Shown: positions 24,915-33,760 of the stretch, in pieces
Layout of the letters: each line of letters opens with the position of its first letter
Numbering within the stretch: the stretch's first letter is position 1
NCBI RefSeq assembly: GCF_038419845.1
Contig: NZ_JBCAQT010000018.1
Coordinates: 1 to 64,000 of the forward strand
DNA length: 64,000 nt
Direction of reading: 5' to 3'
Origin: Marinimicrobium sp038419845
GTDB lineage: Bacteria > Pseudomonadota > Gammaproteobacteria > Pseudomonadales > Cellvibrionaceae
Made by a program: the position numbers and the translations under genes
The notes under the pieces: generated by a model
Told to the model about the DNA's origin: nothing
The model's database searches: none
What the model saw: only the letters and a program-made list of their open reading frames with translations

Positions 24915-26408
24915 ATGACTCCTGAACAATTCTCCCAGTTGGCCGCTCAAGGCTATAACCGTATTCCGGTCATGCACGAGGTGCTGGCCGACCTGGACAC
25001 CCCCTTGTCCTCCTATCTGAAGTTGGCCCGCGGACCCTACTCCTACCTGTTTGAATCCGTTCAGGGCGGGGAGAAGTGGGGCCGTTACTCCATGATCGGC
25101 CTGCCCGCCCGGCGGGTGCTCAAGGCCTTCGGCTCCCGGGTCAGGATTGAAGTGGATGGCGCCGTTGAGGAAGAGTTTGAATGCGACGACCCGCTCGAGT
25201 TTGTCGAGACCTTCAAACAGCGCTTCCGCGCCCCGGACCTGCCAGGTCTGCCCCGATTTACCGGCGGGCTGGTCGGCTATTTTGGCTATGATTGTGTGCG
25301 CTATGTGGAGCCGCATCTGCAGGAAACCATGCCGGCGGATCGACTGGGAACGCCGGATATTCTGTTGATGGTCTCCGACGAAGTGCTGGTGTTTGACAAC
25401 CTGGCGGGCAAGCTGGTGCTGGTGATACACGCCAACCCCGAGCTGGACAATGCCTATGAGCTCGCCCAGCAGCGGCTGAACGACCTGGCCGCCCAGCTGC
25501 GCGAACCGGTGCCGTCGTTGCCGGAGGTGGGCCTCCCGCGCGCCGAAGGACCTGAGCAGACGTTCACCTCCCACATGGGAGAGGAGGGCTACAAGGCGGC
25601 GGTGGAAAAGGTCAAAGAGTACACCCTCGCTGGCGACGTCATGCAGGTGGTTCCCTCCCAGCGCCTGTCCATTGATTACAACGCCGAGCCGCTGAACCTC
25701 TATCGGGCCCTGCGCTGTCTGAATCCTTCCCCCTACATGTATTTTCTCGATCTGGGTGATCATCAGGTGGTGGGCTCCAGCCCCGAGATTCTGGCGCGTC
25801 TGGAAGATGGCGTGGTCACGGTGCGCCCCATTGCCGGCACCCGTCGCCGGGGGCGCACACCCGAAGAAGACCTGGCCATGGAGCAGGACCTGGTCAATGA
25901 CCCCAAGGAAATTGCCGAGCACCTGATGCTGATCGACCTGGGGCGCAACGATGTGGGGCGGGTCTCGGAGACCGGCAGTGTGAAGCTCACGGACAAGATG
26001 GTGGTGGAGCGTTACTCCCATGTGATGCACATCACCTCCAATGTGACCGGTCGTCTCAAACACGGTCTGGAAGTGATGGATGTGCTGCGCGCGGCCTTGC
26101 CGGCGGGCACCCTCTCCGGAGCGCCCAAAATTCGCGCCATGGAAATCATCGATGAGCTGGAAAGCGAAAAGCGTGGCATCTATGGCGGCGCGGTGGGCTA
26201 CATCGCCTGGAATGGCAATATGGATACCGCCATCGCCATCCGCACCGCAGTGATCAAAGACGGCAAGCTCTACGTTCAGGCTGGTGGCGGCATCGTGGCC
26301 GACTCGGTGCCCGCTCTGGAGTGGAAAGAGACCATGAACAAGGCGCGCGCGATTTTCCGTGCGGTGGACATGGTGAACCGGGGTGAGCAAGGGGGAGAGC
26401 AGGCATGA
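24915..26408 (+). CDS. trpE: Anthranilate synthase component I
   Basis: A 497-residue chorismate-utilising enzyme that forms anthranilate with ammonia supplied by TrpG. The N-terminal feedback segment is YLFESVQGGEKWGRYS, equivalent to the tryptophan-binding LLES motif. The catalytic half carries MQVVPSQRL, SSPEILARLEDG, RPIAGTRRRG, LGRNDVGRVS and the PAGTLSGAPK signature. The start ATG follows AAAAGG. Its stop overlaps the trpG ATG by four bases, which keeps the two subunits in step. Feedback inhibition by tryptophan is expected from the family. Confidence 0.96.
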   Translation: MTPEQFSQLAAQGYNRIPVMHEVLADLDTPLSSYLKLARGPYSYLFESVQGGEKWGRYSMIGLPARRVLKAFGSRVRIEVDGAVEEEFECDDPLEFVETFKQRFRAPDLPGLPRFTGGLVGYFGYDCVRYVEPHLQETMPADRLGTPDILLMVSDEVLVFDNLAGKLVLVIHANPELDNAYELAQQRLNDLAAQLREPVPSLPEVGLPRAEGPEQTFTSHMGEEGYKAAVEKVKEYTLAGDVMQVVPSQRLSIDYNAEPLNLYRALRCLNPSPYMYFLDLGDHQVVGSSPEILARLEDGVVTVRPIAGTRRRGRTPEEDLAMEQDLVNDPKEIAEHLMLIDLGRNDVGRVSETGSVKLTDKMVVERYSHVMHITSNVTGRLKHGLEVMDVLRAALPAGTLSGAPKIRAMEIIDELESEKRGIYGGAVGYIAWNGNMDTAIAIRTAVIKDGKLYVQAGGGIVADSVPALEWKETMNKARAIFRAVDMVNRGEQGGEQA

Positions 26409-26983
26409 TTCTGATGATCGATAATTACGACTCGTTCACCTACAACGTGGTGCAGTATCTGGCCGAGTTGGGCGCGGACGTGAAGGTCGTGCGCAACGAC
26501 GAGATTGATGTGCCCGAGATTGAGGCCCTGGCGCCCGAGAAGATTGTGATCTCCCCCGGCCCCTGCACGCCCAATGAAGCGGGTGTATCCCTGAAGGTGA
26601 TTGAAGCCTTTGCCGGGCGGATTCCGCTGCTGGGTGTCTGCCTGGGGCATCAGGCCATCGGTCAGGCCTTTGGCGGCAAAGTGATTCGGGCACCGCAGGT
26701 CATGCACGGCAAAACCTCGCCCGTCTATCATGAAAACCGCGGCGTTTTTACCGGCTTGAACAACCCGCTGCAGGCCACCCGCTACCATTCGCTGGTGATT
26801 GACAAGGCCACTCTGCCCGAGTGTCTGGAGGTGACCGCCTGGACCCAGAACGAGGATGGCACTCGGGCGGAGATCATGGGCGTGCGCCACAAAACCCTGG
26901 CGGTCGAGGGGGTGCAGTTTCACCCCGAGTCGATACTGACCGAGCAGGGTCACGAGCTGCTGAATAATTTTTTGCGCGCCTGA
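26405..26983 (+). CDS. trpG: Anthranilate synthase component II (glutamine amidotransferase)
   Basis: A 192-residue class I glutamine amidotransferase providing ammonia to TrpE. The catalytic triad is visible as C79 in LLGVCLGHQAIGQ, and H173 and E175 in VQFHPESILTEQG. The oxyanion segment SPGPCTPNEAG is near residue 50. It is a stand-alone subunit, not fused to TrpD. In some species the same subunit also serves PabA; no second copy is visible in this window. Confidence 0.95.
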   Translation: MILMIDNYDSFTYNVVQYLAELGADVKVVRNDEIDVPEIEALAPEKIVISPGPCTPNEAGVSLKVIEAFAGRIPLLGVCLGHQAIGQAFGGKVIRAPQVMHGKTSPVYHENRGVFTGLNNPLQATRYHSLVIDKATLPECLEVTAWTQNEDGTRAEIMGVRHKTLAVEGVQFHPESILTEQGHELLNNFLRA

Positions 26984-27153
26984 CCGTTGTCATGTCAGAA
27001 TCGGAACAAACAGGGTAAGGAAACCACAAAAACAGAACGAGAGAGAGTTGGCAAACCGAGTGTTCGCCCCTGGGGAGAGAGTGAGAGAGCCGGGTACTGC
27101 AATGTGCAGTAGCCGTTGCCTTACGTCCTCACGATAATAAACAGGAGAAACAC

Positions 27154-28188
27154 ATGGACATCAAACAAGCCTTGACCCGCGTGGTCGAGAAGATTGACCT
27201 GAGCACCGAAGAGATGACTTCGGTGATGAAAGACATCATGACCGGTGGCGCGACCGAAGCACAGATTGGCGGCTTTCTGGTGGCGCTGAGGATGAAAGGC
27301 GAAACCCTGGATGAAATAACCGGTGCCGCCATTGCCATGCGCTCGCTCGCCGAGCAAGTGGACATTGATGTCGAGCATCTGGTCGATACCTGTGGCACCG
27401 GAGGTGATGGTGCCAACCTGTTCAATGTCTCCACCGCCAGTGCTTTTGTGGTGGCGGCAGCGGGAGGCCGGGTTGCCAAGCACGGCAACCGCTCCGTCTC
27501 CAGTTCGACCGGCAGTGCCGACGTGCTCGAAGAGGCCGGCATTTACCTGAACATCACTCCCGAGCAGGTGGCCCGTTGCGTGCGGGAAATTGGTGTGGGC
27601 TTCATGTTCGCGCCCATACACCACAGTGCGATGAAGCATGCGGTCGGCCCACGCAAAGAGCTGGGCATGCGTACCATCTTCAACATGCTGGGCCCGATGA
27701 CCAACCCGGCCAACGTCAAGCGCCAGGTGATCGGAGTGTTCAACGGCGAGCTGTGCCGCCCCATGGCCGAGGTATTGCACCGGTTGGGCAGCGAGCATGT
27801 GATGGTCGTGCACGCCAAAGATGGGCTGGATGAAATCAGCCTGGCCGCGGAAACTCAGGTGGCTGAACTGAAAAACGGCCAGGTCACCGAGTATGTGATC
27901 AAACCGGAAGATTTCGGAATTCAGAGCAAGAGCCTGATCGGCCTGAGCGTGACCAATGCCGACGAGTCTCTGGGGCTGATCAAAGACGCCCTGGGCAACC
28001 GTCGGGGCCAATACGCGGAAAAAGCGGCGGACATCATTACCCTGAACGCCGGCGCCGCCATTTATGTCAGCGGTGTCGCCGATACCCTGGCCGAAGGCGT
28101 GGAATTGGCGCGCGATGCCATTGGCAGCAGTCTGGCCGGGGAAAAGATTCGCGAGCTGGCGTCCTTCACCTACTGTTTTAAAGAATGA
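27154..28188 (+). CDS. trpD: Anthranilate phosphoribosyltransferase
   Basis: A 344-residue enzyme joining anthranilate and PRPP. The PRPP-binding VDTCGTGGDGANLFNVST motif (about residues 77-94), KHGNRSVSSSTGSADVLE and FAPIHHSAMKHA are all present. It begins 170 bp after trpG, with an AACAGGAG site. A short hairpin (27094-27113) precedes it without a T-run, so trpG-trpD transcription may continue or a second promoter may exist here. trpC follows after 20 bp. Confidence 0.95.
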   Translation: MDIKQALTRVVEKIDLSTEEMTSVMKDIMTGGATEAQIGGFLVALRMKGETLDEITGAAIAMRSLAEQVDIDVEHLVDTCGTGGDGANLFNVSTASAFVVAAAGGRVAKHGNRSVSSSTGSADVLEEAGIYLNITPEQVARCVREIGVGFMFAPIHHSAMKHAVGPRKELGMRTIFNMLGPMTNPANVKRQVIGVFNGELCRPMAEVLHRLGSEHVMVVHAKDGLDEISLAAETQVAELKNGQVTEYVIKPEDFGIQSKSLIGLSVTNADESLGLIKDALGNRRGQYAEKAADIITLNAGAAIYVSGVADTLAEGVELARDAIGSSLAGEKIRELASFTYCFKE

Positions 28189-28208
28189 CCCCAGGGGATA
28201 CCTGACCT

Positions 28209-29012
28209 ATGAGTGTGAGTGAAACGCCCACGGTGCTGCGCAAGATCATTGCGCGCAAGCACGAAGAAGTCGCCGAGCGCCGGCAGCAGCGTCCGCTGGA
28301 GCAACTGCGCCAGGAGCTGGTACACCCTCCCGAGACCCGCGGCTTTGTGCAGGCCATCGCCGATCGGCTGGCCGAGGGCCGGGCGGCGGTGATTGCCGAA
28401 ATCAAGAAGGCCTCACCCAGCAAGGGCGTCATTCGGGAGCACTTTGATCCGGCCGAGCTGGCCCGAAGCTACGAGCGCGGCGGTGCCACCTGCCTGTCGG
28501 TTCTTACTGACGTTGATTTCTTCCAGGGGGCGGACGCCTACCTGCAGCAGGCGCGCGAAGCCACGAACCTGCCTGTAATCCGCAAAGATTTCATTATCGA
28601 TGAGTATCAGCTGTACGAGGCCCGGGCGCTGGGCGCCGACTGTGTGCTGCTGATTGTCGCGGCGTTGTCGGCCGAGCAGTTGCGGGCATTGAATACCCGG
28701 GCGTTGGAGCTGGGGCTGGATGTGTTGGTGGAAGTGCACAATCTGGCGGAGCTGGAGCTGGCGCTGGAGCTGCCCAACAAGCTGATCGGCATCAACAATC
28801 GCAACCTGCACACCTTCGAGGTGGACCTGCAGACCACGTACGATCTGTTGCCCGCGATCGACAGCGAGCGCATCGTAGTGACCGAGAGCGGCATTCTCTC
28901 GCCCGATGATGTCTGGGCGATGCGCAGCCGTGAGGTTCACAGCTTTCTGGTGGGCGAGGCCTTCATGCGCGTGGATGATCCGGGCGAGGCGCTGTCGCGC
29001 TTTTTCGGCTGA
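28209..29012 (+). CDS. trpC: Indole-3-glycerol phosphate synthase
   Basis: A 267-residue TIM-barrel enzyme that closes the pyrrole ring to give indole-glycerol phosphate. Family motifs are IIARKHEEVAER, VIAEIKKASPSKGVI, CLSVLTDVDFFQG, VIRKDFIIDEYQ, GINNRNLHTFEVD and TESGILSPDDV. It is not fused to TrpF. trpF, trpA and trpB are not in this window. The order trpG-trpD-trpC-vfr is as in Pseudomonas. Confidence 0.96.
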   Translation: MSVSETPTVLRKIIARKHEEVAERRQQRPLEQLRQELVHPPETRGFVQAIADRLAEGRAAVIAEIKKASPSKGVIREHFDPAELARSYERGGATCLSVLTDVDFFQGADAYLQQAREATNLPVIRKDFIIDEYQLYEARALGADCVLLIVAALSAEQLRALNTRALELGLDVLVEVHNLAELELALELPNKLIGINNRNLHTFEVDLQTTYDLLPAIDSERIVVTESGILSPDDVWAMRSREVHSFLVGEAFMRVDDPGEALSRFFG

Positions 29013-29071
29013 CGCGGGGTCTGTGTGACCACAGATTGACGAGAGTGCGGCGGGCCGCGGCGGCCACGGGA

Positions 29072-29707
29072 TCAGCGCGTCCCGTAGACCACCATGGTTT
29101 TTCCTCGCACTTCCACCAGGCCCTGATCTTCCAGGGTTTTCAGTACCCGGCCGACCATCTCGCGCGAGCAGCCCACGATACGACCGATTTCCTGGCGGGT
29201 GATCTTGATCTGCATGCCGTCCGGATGGGTGATGGCGTCGGGCTCCTTGCACAGGTCGAGCAGGGTCCGGGCGACCCGGCCGGTGACGTCCAGAAATGCC
29301 AGATCACCCACTTTGCGGGTGGTGGCGCGCAGGCGGCGTGCCATCTGGCTGCTGAGGGCAAAGACGAATTCCGGATTTTCCCCGGCGATCTCCTGAAACT
29401 TGCTGTAGCTGATTTCCGCCACTTCGCACTCGGACTTGGCGCGAACCCAGGCGCTCCGGGAATCTTCCTGGTCGAACAGACCCATTTCCCCGAAAAAGTC
29501 CCCATCGTTCAGATAGGCGACAATCATCTCGCGACCTTCGTCGTCCTCGATCAGAACCGTGACCGAACCTCGAACAATGAAATAGAGCGAGTCGCTTCTG
29601 TCTCCGGCGTAAATGATTGTACTTTTGGCCGGATAGCGACGCCTGTGGCAGTGGCTGAGAAACTCATCCACATGAGTGATATGTGGTGTTAGTGACACGG
29701 CAACCAA
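29072..29707 (-). CDS. vfr: cAMP receptor protein Vfr/Crp
   Basis: A 211-residue CRP-family global regulator, nearly the size of Pseudomonas Vfr (214). The cyclic-nucleotide domain shows AKSTIIYAGDRSDSL, GDFFGEMGLF and RSAWVRA, where cAMP phosphate contacts lie. The long helix RRLRATTRKVGDLAFLDVTG leads to the helix-turn-helix ITRQEIGRIVGCSREMVGRV. I accept the TTG start at 29707, since it gives the Vfr-like N-terminus (MVAV, compared with MVAI) and has an AGGAG seven bases upstream. The next possible start, a GTG three codons in, is poorly spaced. Expected to control carbon use and virulence-type genes, possibly including the glycan loci here. Confidence 0.92.
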   Translation of the reverse strand: MVAVSLTPHITHVDEFLSHCHRRRYPAKSTIIYAGDRSDSLYFIVRGSVTVLIEDDEGREMIVAYLNDGDFFGEMGLFDQEDSRSAWVRAKSECEVAEISYSKFQEIAGENPEFVFALSSQMARRLRATTRKVGDLAFLDVTGRVARTLLDLCKEPDAITHPDGMQIKITRQEIGRIVGCSREMVGRVLKTLEDQGLVEVRGKTMVVYGTR

Positions 29708-29714
29708 GGTGCAG

Positions 29715-29719
29715 CTCCT
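29715..29719 (-). promoter_or_regulatory. Ribosome binding site supporting the TTG start of vfr
   Basis: AGGAG on the minus strand, seven bases before the TTG at 29707. It is the only well-spaced site for the gene and decides the start. Confidence 0.7.
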
Positions 29720-29989
29720 AATTTTTCTATGTTATCAATGGGTTAACGGCGGGCATTATGAACGTAAAGCGTCGCCCTGACCAGTTGGCACCGATTACAT
29801 GCTAGCAATATTGTGAACCAGTTATAAGCCCAGAGAAGGGTTATGTCCAGCGAAAGCGTCAAATTTCCGTTGACAAGTTGAATGTGGCGACATTCGCTGG
29901 GTTTTCGGTGCCGTTGTTGGTAATCTTGCGCGCCTTCGACGCCGGATTTTGCCGGCGGTTCAATCCAGTCAGCCAATGAGGTGCTCTAC

Positions 29990-30412
29990 ATGCAGGCAAA
30001 GGTCAAATGGGTCGATGGTGCCCAGTTTCTGGGAGAGTCGGGCAGCGGCCACAGTGTGGTGATGGACGGTCCCCCGGATCACGGCGGTCGCGATACCGGC
30101 GTGCGTCCTATGGAAATGTTGCTGCTGGGGCTGGGTGGTTGTTCGGCGTTCGATGTGATGAACATCCTCGCCAAATCCCGCCAGGCCGTCACCGACTGTC
30201 ATGTCGAGCTGGAGGCGGAGCGCGCCGAGGGTGTGCCCTCGCCGTTCACCAAAATTCATCTGCACTTTGTGGTCACCGGCCGGGCGCTGAAAGAGAATCA
30301 GGTCAAGCGTGCGGTGGAGCTGTCCGCCACCAAATACTGCTCCGCTTCCATCATGCTGGAAGCCGCGGGCGTGGCCATTACCCACGACTACGAAATCCGC
30401 GACTCCGAGTAG
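29990..30412 (+). CDS. OsmC/Ohr family protein
   Basis: A 140-residue OsmC-like protein. These act as thiol peroxidases using two cysteines. Here C48 in LLGLGGCSAFDVMNIL and the later C in TKYCSASIML are correctly placed. ATG 29990 is preceded by GAGG eight bases upstream. It is divergent from vfr across a 282-bp region and matches the OsmC-type gene next to vfr in Pseudomonas. Whether its substrate is an organic hydroperoxide is not known. Confidence 0.88.
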   Translation: MQAKVKWVDGAQFLGESGSGHSVVMDGPPDHGGRDTGVRPMEMLLLGLGGCSAFDVMNILAKSRQAVTDCHVELEAERAEGVPSPFTKIHLHFVVTGRALKENQVKRAVELSATKYCSASIMLEAAGVAITHDYEIRDSE

Positions 30413-30431
30413 GACGCCGTTCTGTCGGCGG

Positions 30432-31076
30432 TTACAGTCGGTAGCTGCTTTCGGTCATGGCTTTGGACACCAGGCTCATGACCGCTTTGACCGGGGCGGG
30501 AAAATCCATTCCGCCGGCGTTCAGGGCGGTCTGGGCGTGTCTGGCTTCGTCGGTCAGCATCTGCTCGATGACCGCCCGGCTCCGGTGATCTCCGGCCGGA
30601 AGCCGCGCCAGGTGCTCTTCCAGGTGCTGGCAGACACGCTCCTCAGTGGCCGCCACAAACCCCAGGCTGACCCGGTCCCCCACCAGTCCGGCGCCCGCGC
30701 CCAGGGTGAATGACAGCCCGTACCAGATGGGGTTGAGATAGCTGGTATGGCTTTTCAGCTCATCCAGCCTCTGGCGACACCAGACCAGGTGGTCCACCTC
30801 CTCTTCCGCGGCTTCCTCCATATCCTTGCGTACCTCGGGCAGCTTGGCGGTCAGCGCCTGGCCCTGATACAGCGCCTGGGCGCAGACTTCGCCCGAGTGA
30901 TTGACCCGCATCAGGCCCGCGGCTTGGCGGCGCTCGGCGTCATCCAGATCGGTGGCAGCGGCCTGCCCGGCGGGGGAGGGGCGGCGCTCCTCGCCGGGGG
31001 TATCGGCGAGCGTGCGCAGCACGCGGTCAAAACCGCTGATCAGGTGATCGATGCGGGACAGTTGTCTCTGCGTCAT
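30432..31076 (-). CDS. coq7: 3-demethoxyubiquinol 3-hydroxylase Coq7
   Basis: A 214-residue di-iron monooxygenase for the penultimate hydroxylation of ubiquinone synthesis. Iron-binding motifs are NHSGEVCAQALY, the EEEVDHLVWC (ExxH) helix, FVAATEERVCQHLEEH and LTDEARHAQTA (ExxH). It replaces the UbiF-type enzyme of enterobacteria, as in Pseudomonas. I place the start at ATG 31076, which has GGAGG seven bases upstream, not at the more distal ATG 31106. It converges with the OsmC gene. Confidence 0.93.
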   Translation of the reverse strand: MTQRQLSRIDHLISGFDRVLRTLADTPGEERRPSPAGQAAATDLDDAERRQAAGLMRVNHSGEVCAQALYQGQALTAKLPEVRKDMEEAAEEEVDHLVWCRQRLDELKSHTSYLNPIWYGLSFTLGAGAGLVGDRVSLGFVAATEERVCQHLEEHLARLPAGDHRSRAVIEQMLTDEARHAQTALNAGGMDFPAPVKAVMSLVSKAMTESSYRL

Positions 31077-31154
31077 GGCCGGGCCTCCAGACTTTGATTG
31101 ATGCACTATTGTAACGGTACCCGGACACCAACCCCAGTGCTTTCTAAAGGACCA

Positions 31155-31880
31155 CTAGGGGTCGAGCGTCCAGCCGCCCTCGGGCAGTAGTCGGCTCAGC
31201 ACCCGGGCCAACTCCGGGGCCAGCGCCCGGTGTTTTTCGTGCAGATAGGCATGGCCACGCAGGTCCATCAGGTGACCGGCGGAGTGGATGGGGTTGGGCA
31301 GATCCAGCTGCTCCAGCTCCTGGCGGGTAGTGACTGAGGTACCGATAAACAGGTCCAGGCGCTGGGCACTCAGCATCTTGAAGCCATTGTCGGAGTTGGC
31401 GACGGGGATCAGGTAGGGAAGCGCCTGCTGCTCGACAATGTTCTTGACCGCGACATGGCCCCTCACGTAGCCGATGCGCATCGGCTCCTGGTGCAGGTCC
31501 TGAACCGAACTCAGTTCCAGGTCGGTGCGGTGACTCCAGGCCTCCAGGGAGGTCCGGGTGATCATGGTCTCCACTCGCACCAGGCCGCTGTCCGGCTCCT
31601 GCTCCGCGTAGTGATAGGTGCGCGCGCACTCACCGTCGGTGGTGCCGGTGCGTGCTTCCATCAGCGAGCGCTGATTGGGACGATGCTGCATCTCGAATTC
31701 GTAGCCCAGCTCTTCGAAGGCCTGGCGGAAAAGGTTCTCCACCCGGCTATAAAGAGGCACGTCCGGCGGAATCCAGCAGGAGAAGGTGATGGTGGGGGCG
31801 GCATGAAGGGCGCTGCTCATCAGAAGCCAGAGCGCGGGCAGCCATCGAAGGCCGGGATAAAGGCAGGGATGAGCGGGCAA
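31155..31880 (-). CDS. Periplasmic solute-binding-like protein (SBP_bac_3 type)
   Basis: A 241-residue exported protein resembling the extracellular solute-binding domain family 3, but without a transporter beside it. After a probable signal peptide (cleavage after LHAA), TITFSCWIPPDVPLYSRVENLF begins the first lobe. RIGYVRGHVAVKNIV and the later RLDLFIGTSVTTRQEL are the lobe-crossing strands. The start is uncertain: TTG 31880 has GAGAGG five bases upstream and gives a compact signal peptide, while the frame stays open to 32078. Such orphan proteins often act as sensors or are of unknown role. It is divergent from the oxidoreductase at 32173. Confidence 0.72.
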   Translation of the reverse strand: MPAHPCLYPGLRWLPALWLLMSSALHAAPTITFSCWIPPDVPLYSRVENLFRQAFEELGYEFEMQHRPNQRSLMEARTGTTDGECARTYHYAEQEPDSGLVRVETMITRTSLEAWSHRTDLELSSVQDLHQEPMRIGYVRGHVAVKNIVEQQALPYLIPVANSDNGFKMLSAQRLDLFIGTSVTTRQELEQLDLPNPIHSAGHLMDLRGHAYLHEKHRALAPELARVLSRLLPEGGWTLDP

Positions 31881-31976
31881 ACGTCGCCTCTCGGGTCTGG
31901 TTGAGTCTGAGTGACTATTTTGGCGGCAGAAACCTCCTGAATGCAACTTTTCTCTTTTTCCCTTGCAAACTGTATT

Positions 31977-31990
31977 TGATTGCGCAATCA
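31977..31990. promoter_or_regulatory. Putative LacI-family operator (site 1)
   Basis: A perfect 14-bp palindrome tgattgcgcaatca with a central CG, the usual architecture of LacI-family operators. The same sequence, extended to 16 bp, occurs at 44557-44572 between the LacI gene and the dehydratase gene. Site 1 lies 182 bp upstream of the Gfo/Idh/MocA gene and near the divergent solute-binding gene. Confidence 0.7.
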
Positions 31991-32172
31991 TTTGAGGTGT
32001 GAGAGGGGGCTTGGCGAGCCATATCTGTGTGGCGGAATATTCATCACTGAACAGGGGTGGCCAGACAGACGTATCCAAACAAGAGAGACAACGGACGGAG
32101 CCAGGTTTGCCCCGTCAACGATAAGAGGCCAAGCCGAACGCAATCGAGCCATAACAATAAGTTGCATCAACC

Positions 32173-33603
32173 ATGACTGATAAACACTATCCAATCGACC
32201 GCCGCGCGTTCATTCGCGGGAGCGGGCAACTGCTGGCCGGCACAGCGCTGGCCTCATCCACTGCCGTCGCCATGGCGGAAAAAAACAGCCGAAAAACCCG
32301 TGTGGCCCTGGTGGGGACCGGCATCCGGGGAATCCGCTTCTGGGGCCGGGACCTGGTCCAGGGCTTCTCCGATACGGTGGAGTTCGTGGGCCTGTGTGAC
32401 ACCAACCCCGGGCGACTGGCGTTTGCGAAGGACTATATCGGCGTTGAGTGTCCCACCTTCACCGATATCAATGAGTTACTGGGTAGCGGCCCCATCGATA
32501 TGGTGATGGTGACCACCGACGATGCGAGCCACGACGACATCATCGTCAAGGCCCTCGGGCGCAATATCAACGTGATCACGGAAAAACCCATGACCACGGA
32601 TGAGAAGAAGTGTGCCGCCATCCAGAAAGCGGTGGAGGACTCCGATGCCGAGCTGATCATGAGCTTCAATTACCGCTACGGCCATCTGTTCACCTCCCTG
32701 AAGGAAGTGCTGGATAAAAAGGAGATCGGTGATGTGGTCTCGGTGGATTTCAACTGGTATCTGAACACCTATCACGGCGCCTCCTACTTTCGTCGCTGGC
32801 ACGGGCTGCGCGATAAAGGGGGCACGCTGCTGTTGCACAAATCCGCCCACCACTTTGACCTGCTCAACTGGTTTATCGAATCCGATCCGGTGGAAGTCTC
32901 CGCTTACGGAGACCTGGAACACTATGGCAAAAACAACGACTTCCGGGGCGACAAGTGCCGCGAATGTCCCCACCAGAAAAAGTGCGATTACTACTGGGAC
33001 ATCACCCAGGACGAATTGGCGATGAAGCTCTACGTCGAGAACGAGCATCACGACGGTTACATCCGCGACAACTGTCTCTGGCGTGAAGAGATCGATATTT
33101 TCGACAAGATGAGCGTGCAGGTGCGCTACGCCAACAATGTGATCGTCAATTACTCCCTGACCACCTACTCGCCCTTTGAAGGCTTTCGCCTGGCCCTGAA
33201 CGGCAAGCATGGCCGGGTGGAAACCTGGGAGGGCATTCCCTGGCTCGAGGAGGTGGAAACCGATCAGTCCGAGATCTATGAAAAAGAAATGGGCCTGACC
33301 AGTCACAGCGATCGGGAAGAGGGTCGGCACGAAATCATTGTGGCCAAGAATTTTGGTGACCACCGGCGGATCCCACTGCCCTACATTCGCAAGGCGCACT
33401 GGGGCGGGGATCCCATTCTCAATGCCCATGTTTTCAAGGGTATTCCACCGGAGCGCAATTATGGTCAGAAGGCCAACTTCCGGGACGGCGCCATGTCGGT
33501 ATTGATCGGCGTCGCGGCGCGCAAGAGCATTGACGAGGGACGGCCGGTAAAAATCGAGGAGCTGACGAGCCTGAAACCTCAGGTCAAGCGGATGAAAGCC
33601 TAA
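32173..33603 (+). CDS. Tat-exported Gfo/Idh/MocA family oxidoreductase
   Basis: A 476-residue NAD(P)-dependent oxidoreductase-fold protein with a twin-arginine signal (R10-R11 in IDRRAFIRGSG) and a hydrophobic stretch to about residue 34, so probably folded in the cytoplasm with its cofactor and exported. The Rossmann motif VALVGTGIRGIRFWG is at 44-58, and the family lysine in EKP is at 137-139. A cysteine cluster C262-x2-C265-x5-C271 may bind metal; related clusters occur in other members of this family. Substrate unknown. By analogy with periplasmic glucose-fructose oxidoreductase it might oxidise a sugar from pectin; a GH109-like glycosidase role is another option. A terminator follows. 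Confidence 0.85.
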   Translation: MTDKHYPIDRRAFIRGSGQLLAGTALASSTAVAMAEKNSRKTRVALVGTGIRGIRFWGRDLVQGFSDTVEFVGLCDTNPGRLAFAKDYIGVECPTFTDINELLGSGPIDMVMVTTDDASHDDIIVKALGRNINVITEKPMTTDEKKCAAIQKAVEDSDAELIMSFNYRYGHLFTSLKEVLDKKEIGDVVSVDFNWYLNTYHGASYFRRWHGLRDKGGTLLLHKSAHHFDLLNWFIESDPVEVSAYGDLEHYGKNNDFRGDKCRECPHQKKCDYYWDITQDELAMKLYVENEHHDGYIRDNCLWREEIDIFDKMSVQVRYANNVIVNYSLTTYSPFEGFRLALNGKHGRVETWEGIPWLEEVETDQSEIYEKEMGLTSHSDREEGRHEIIVAKNFGDHRRIPLPYIRKAHWGGDPILNAHVFKGIPPERNYGQKANFRDGAMSVLIGVAARKSIDEGRPVKIEELTSLKPQVKRMKA

Positions 33604-33622
33604 AGTGGATAGCCTCCAGCTT

Positions 33623-33657
33623 GGCGCTGTTCGGTTCAGGCCGTCAGCGCCTTTTTT
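33623..33657 (+). terminator. Intrinsic terminator after the Gfo/Idh/MocA gene
   Basis: A 7-bp stem ggcgctg/cagcgcc with a 15-base loop followed by six T residues. Confidence 0.8.
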
Positions 33658-33684
33658 AATTAAATATCGTGGGAGAGAACGTAG

Positions 33685-33701
33685 GGTGGGCTCCGCCCAC
33701 C
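33685..33701. repeat. Small GC-rich hairpin
   Basis: ggtgggc/gcccacc with a 3-base loop, preceded by gtag. It resembles the short dispersed palindromes often seen between gammaproteobacterial genes. Confidence 0.5.
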
Positions 33702-33760
33702 AACGCGAGTGAGGCCATCAGAGCCTTTTCAATAATTCAGATTCATTTGGGAGAGAGAGA

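Noticed and set aside
24615..26390. Long open frame (591 codons) on the minus strand opposite trpE
   Set aside because: Antisense shadow of trpE; His- and Gly-rich low-information translation, no domains.
29708..29989. CRP/Vfr site in the vfr-OsmC gene divergent region (ttgtgaaccagttataa)
   Set aside because: Only one half resembles TGTGA and the second half-site is poor.
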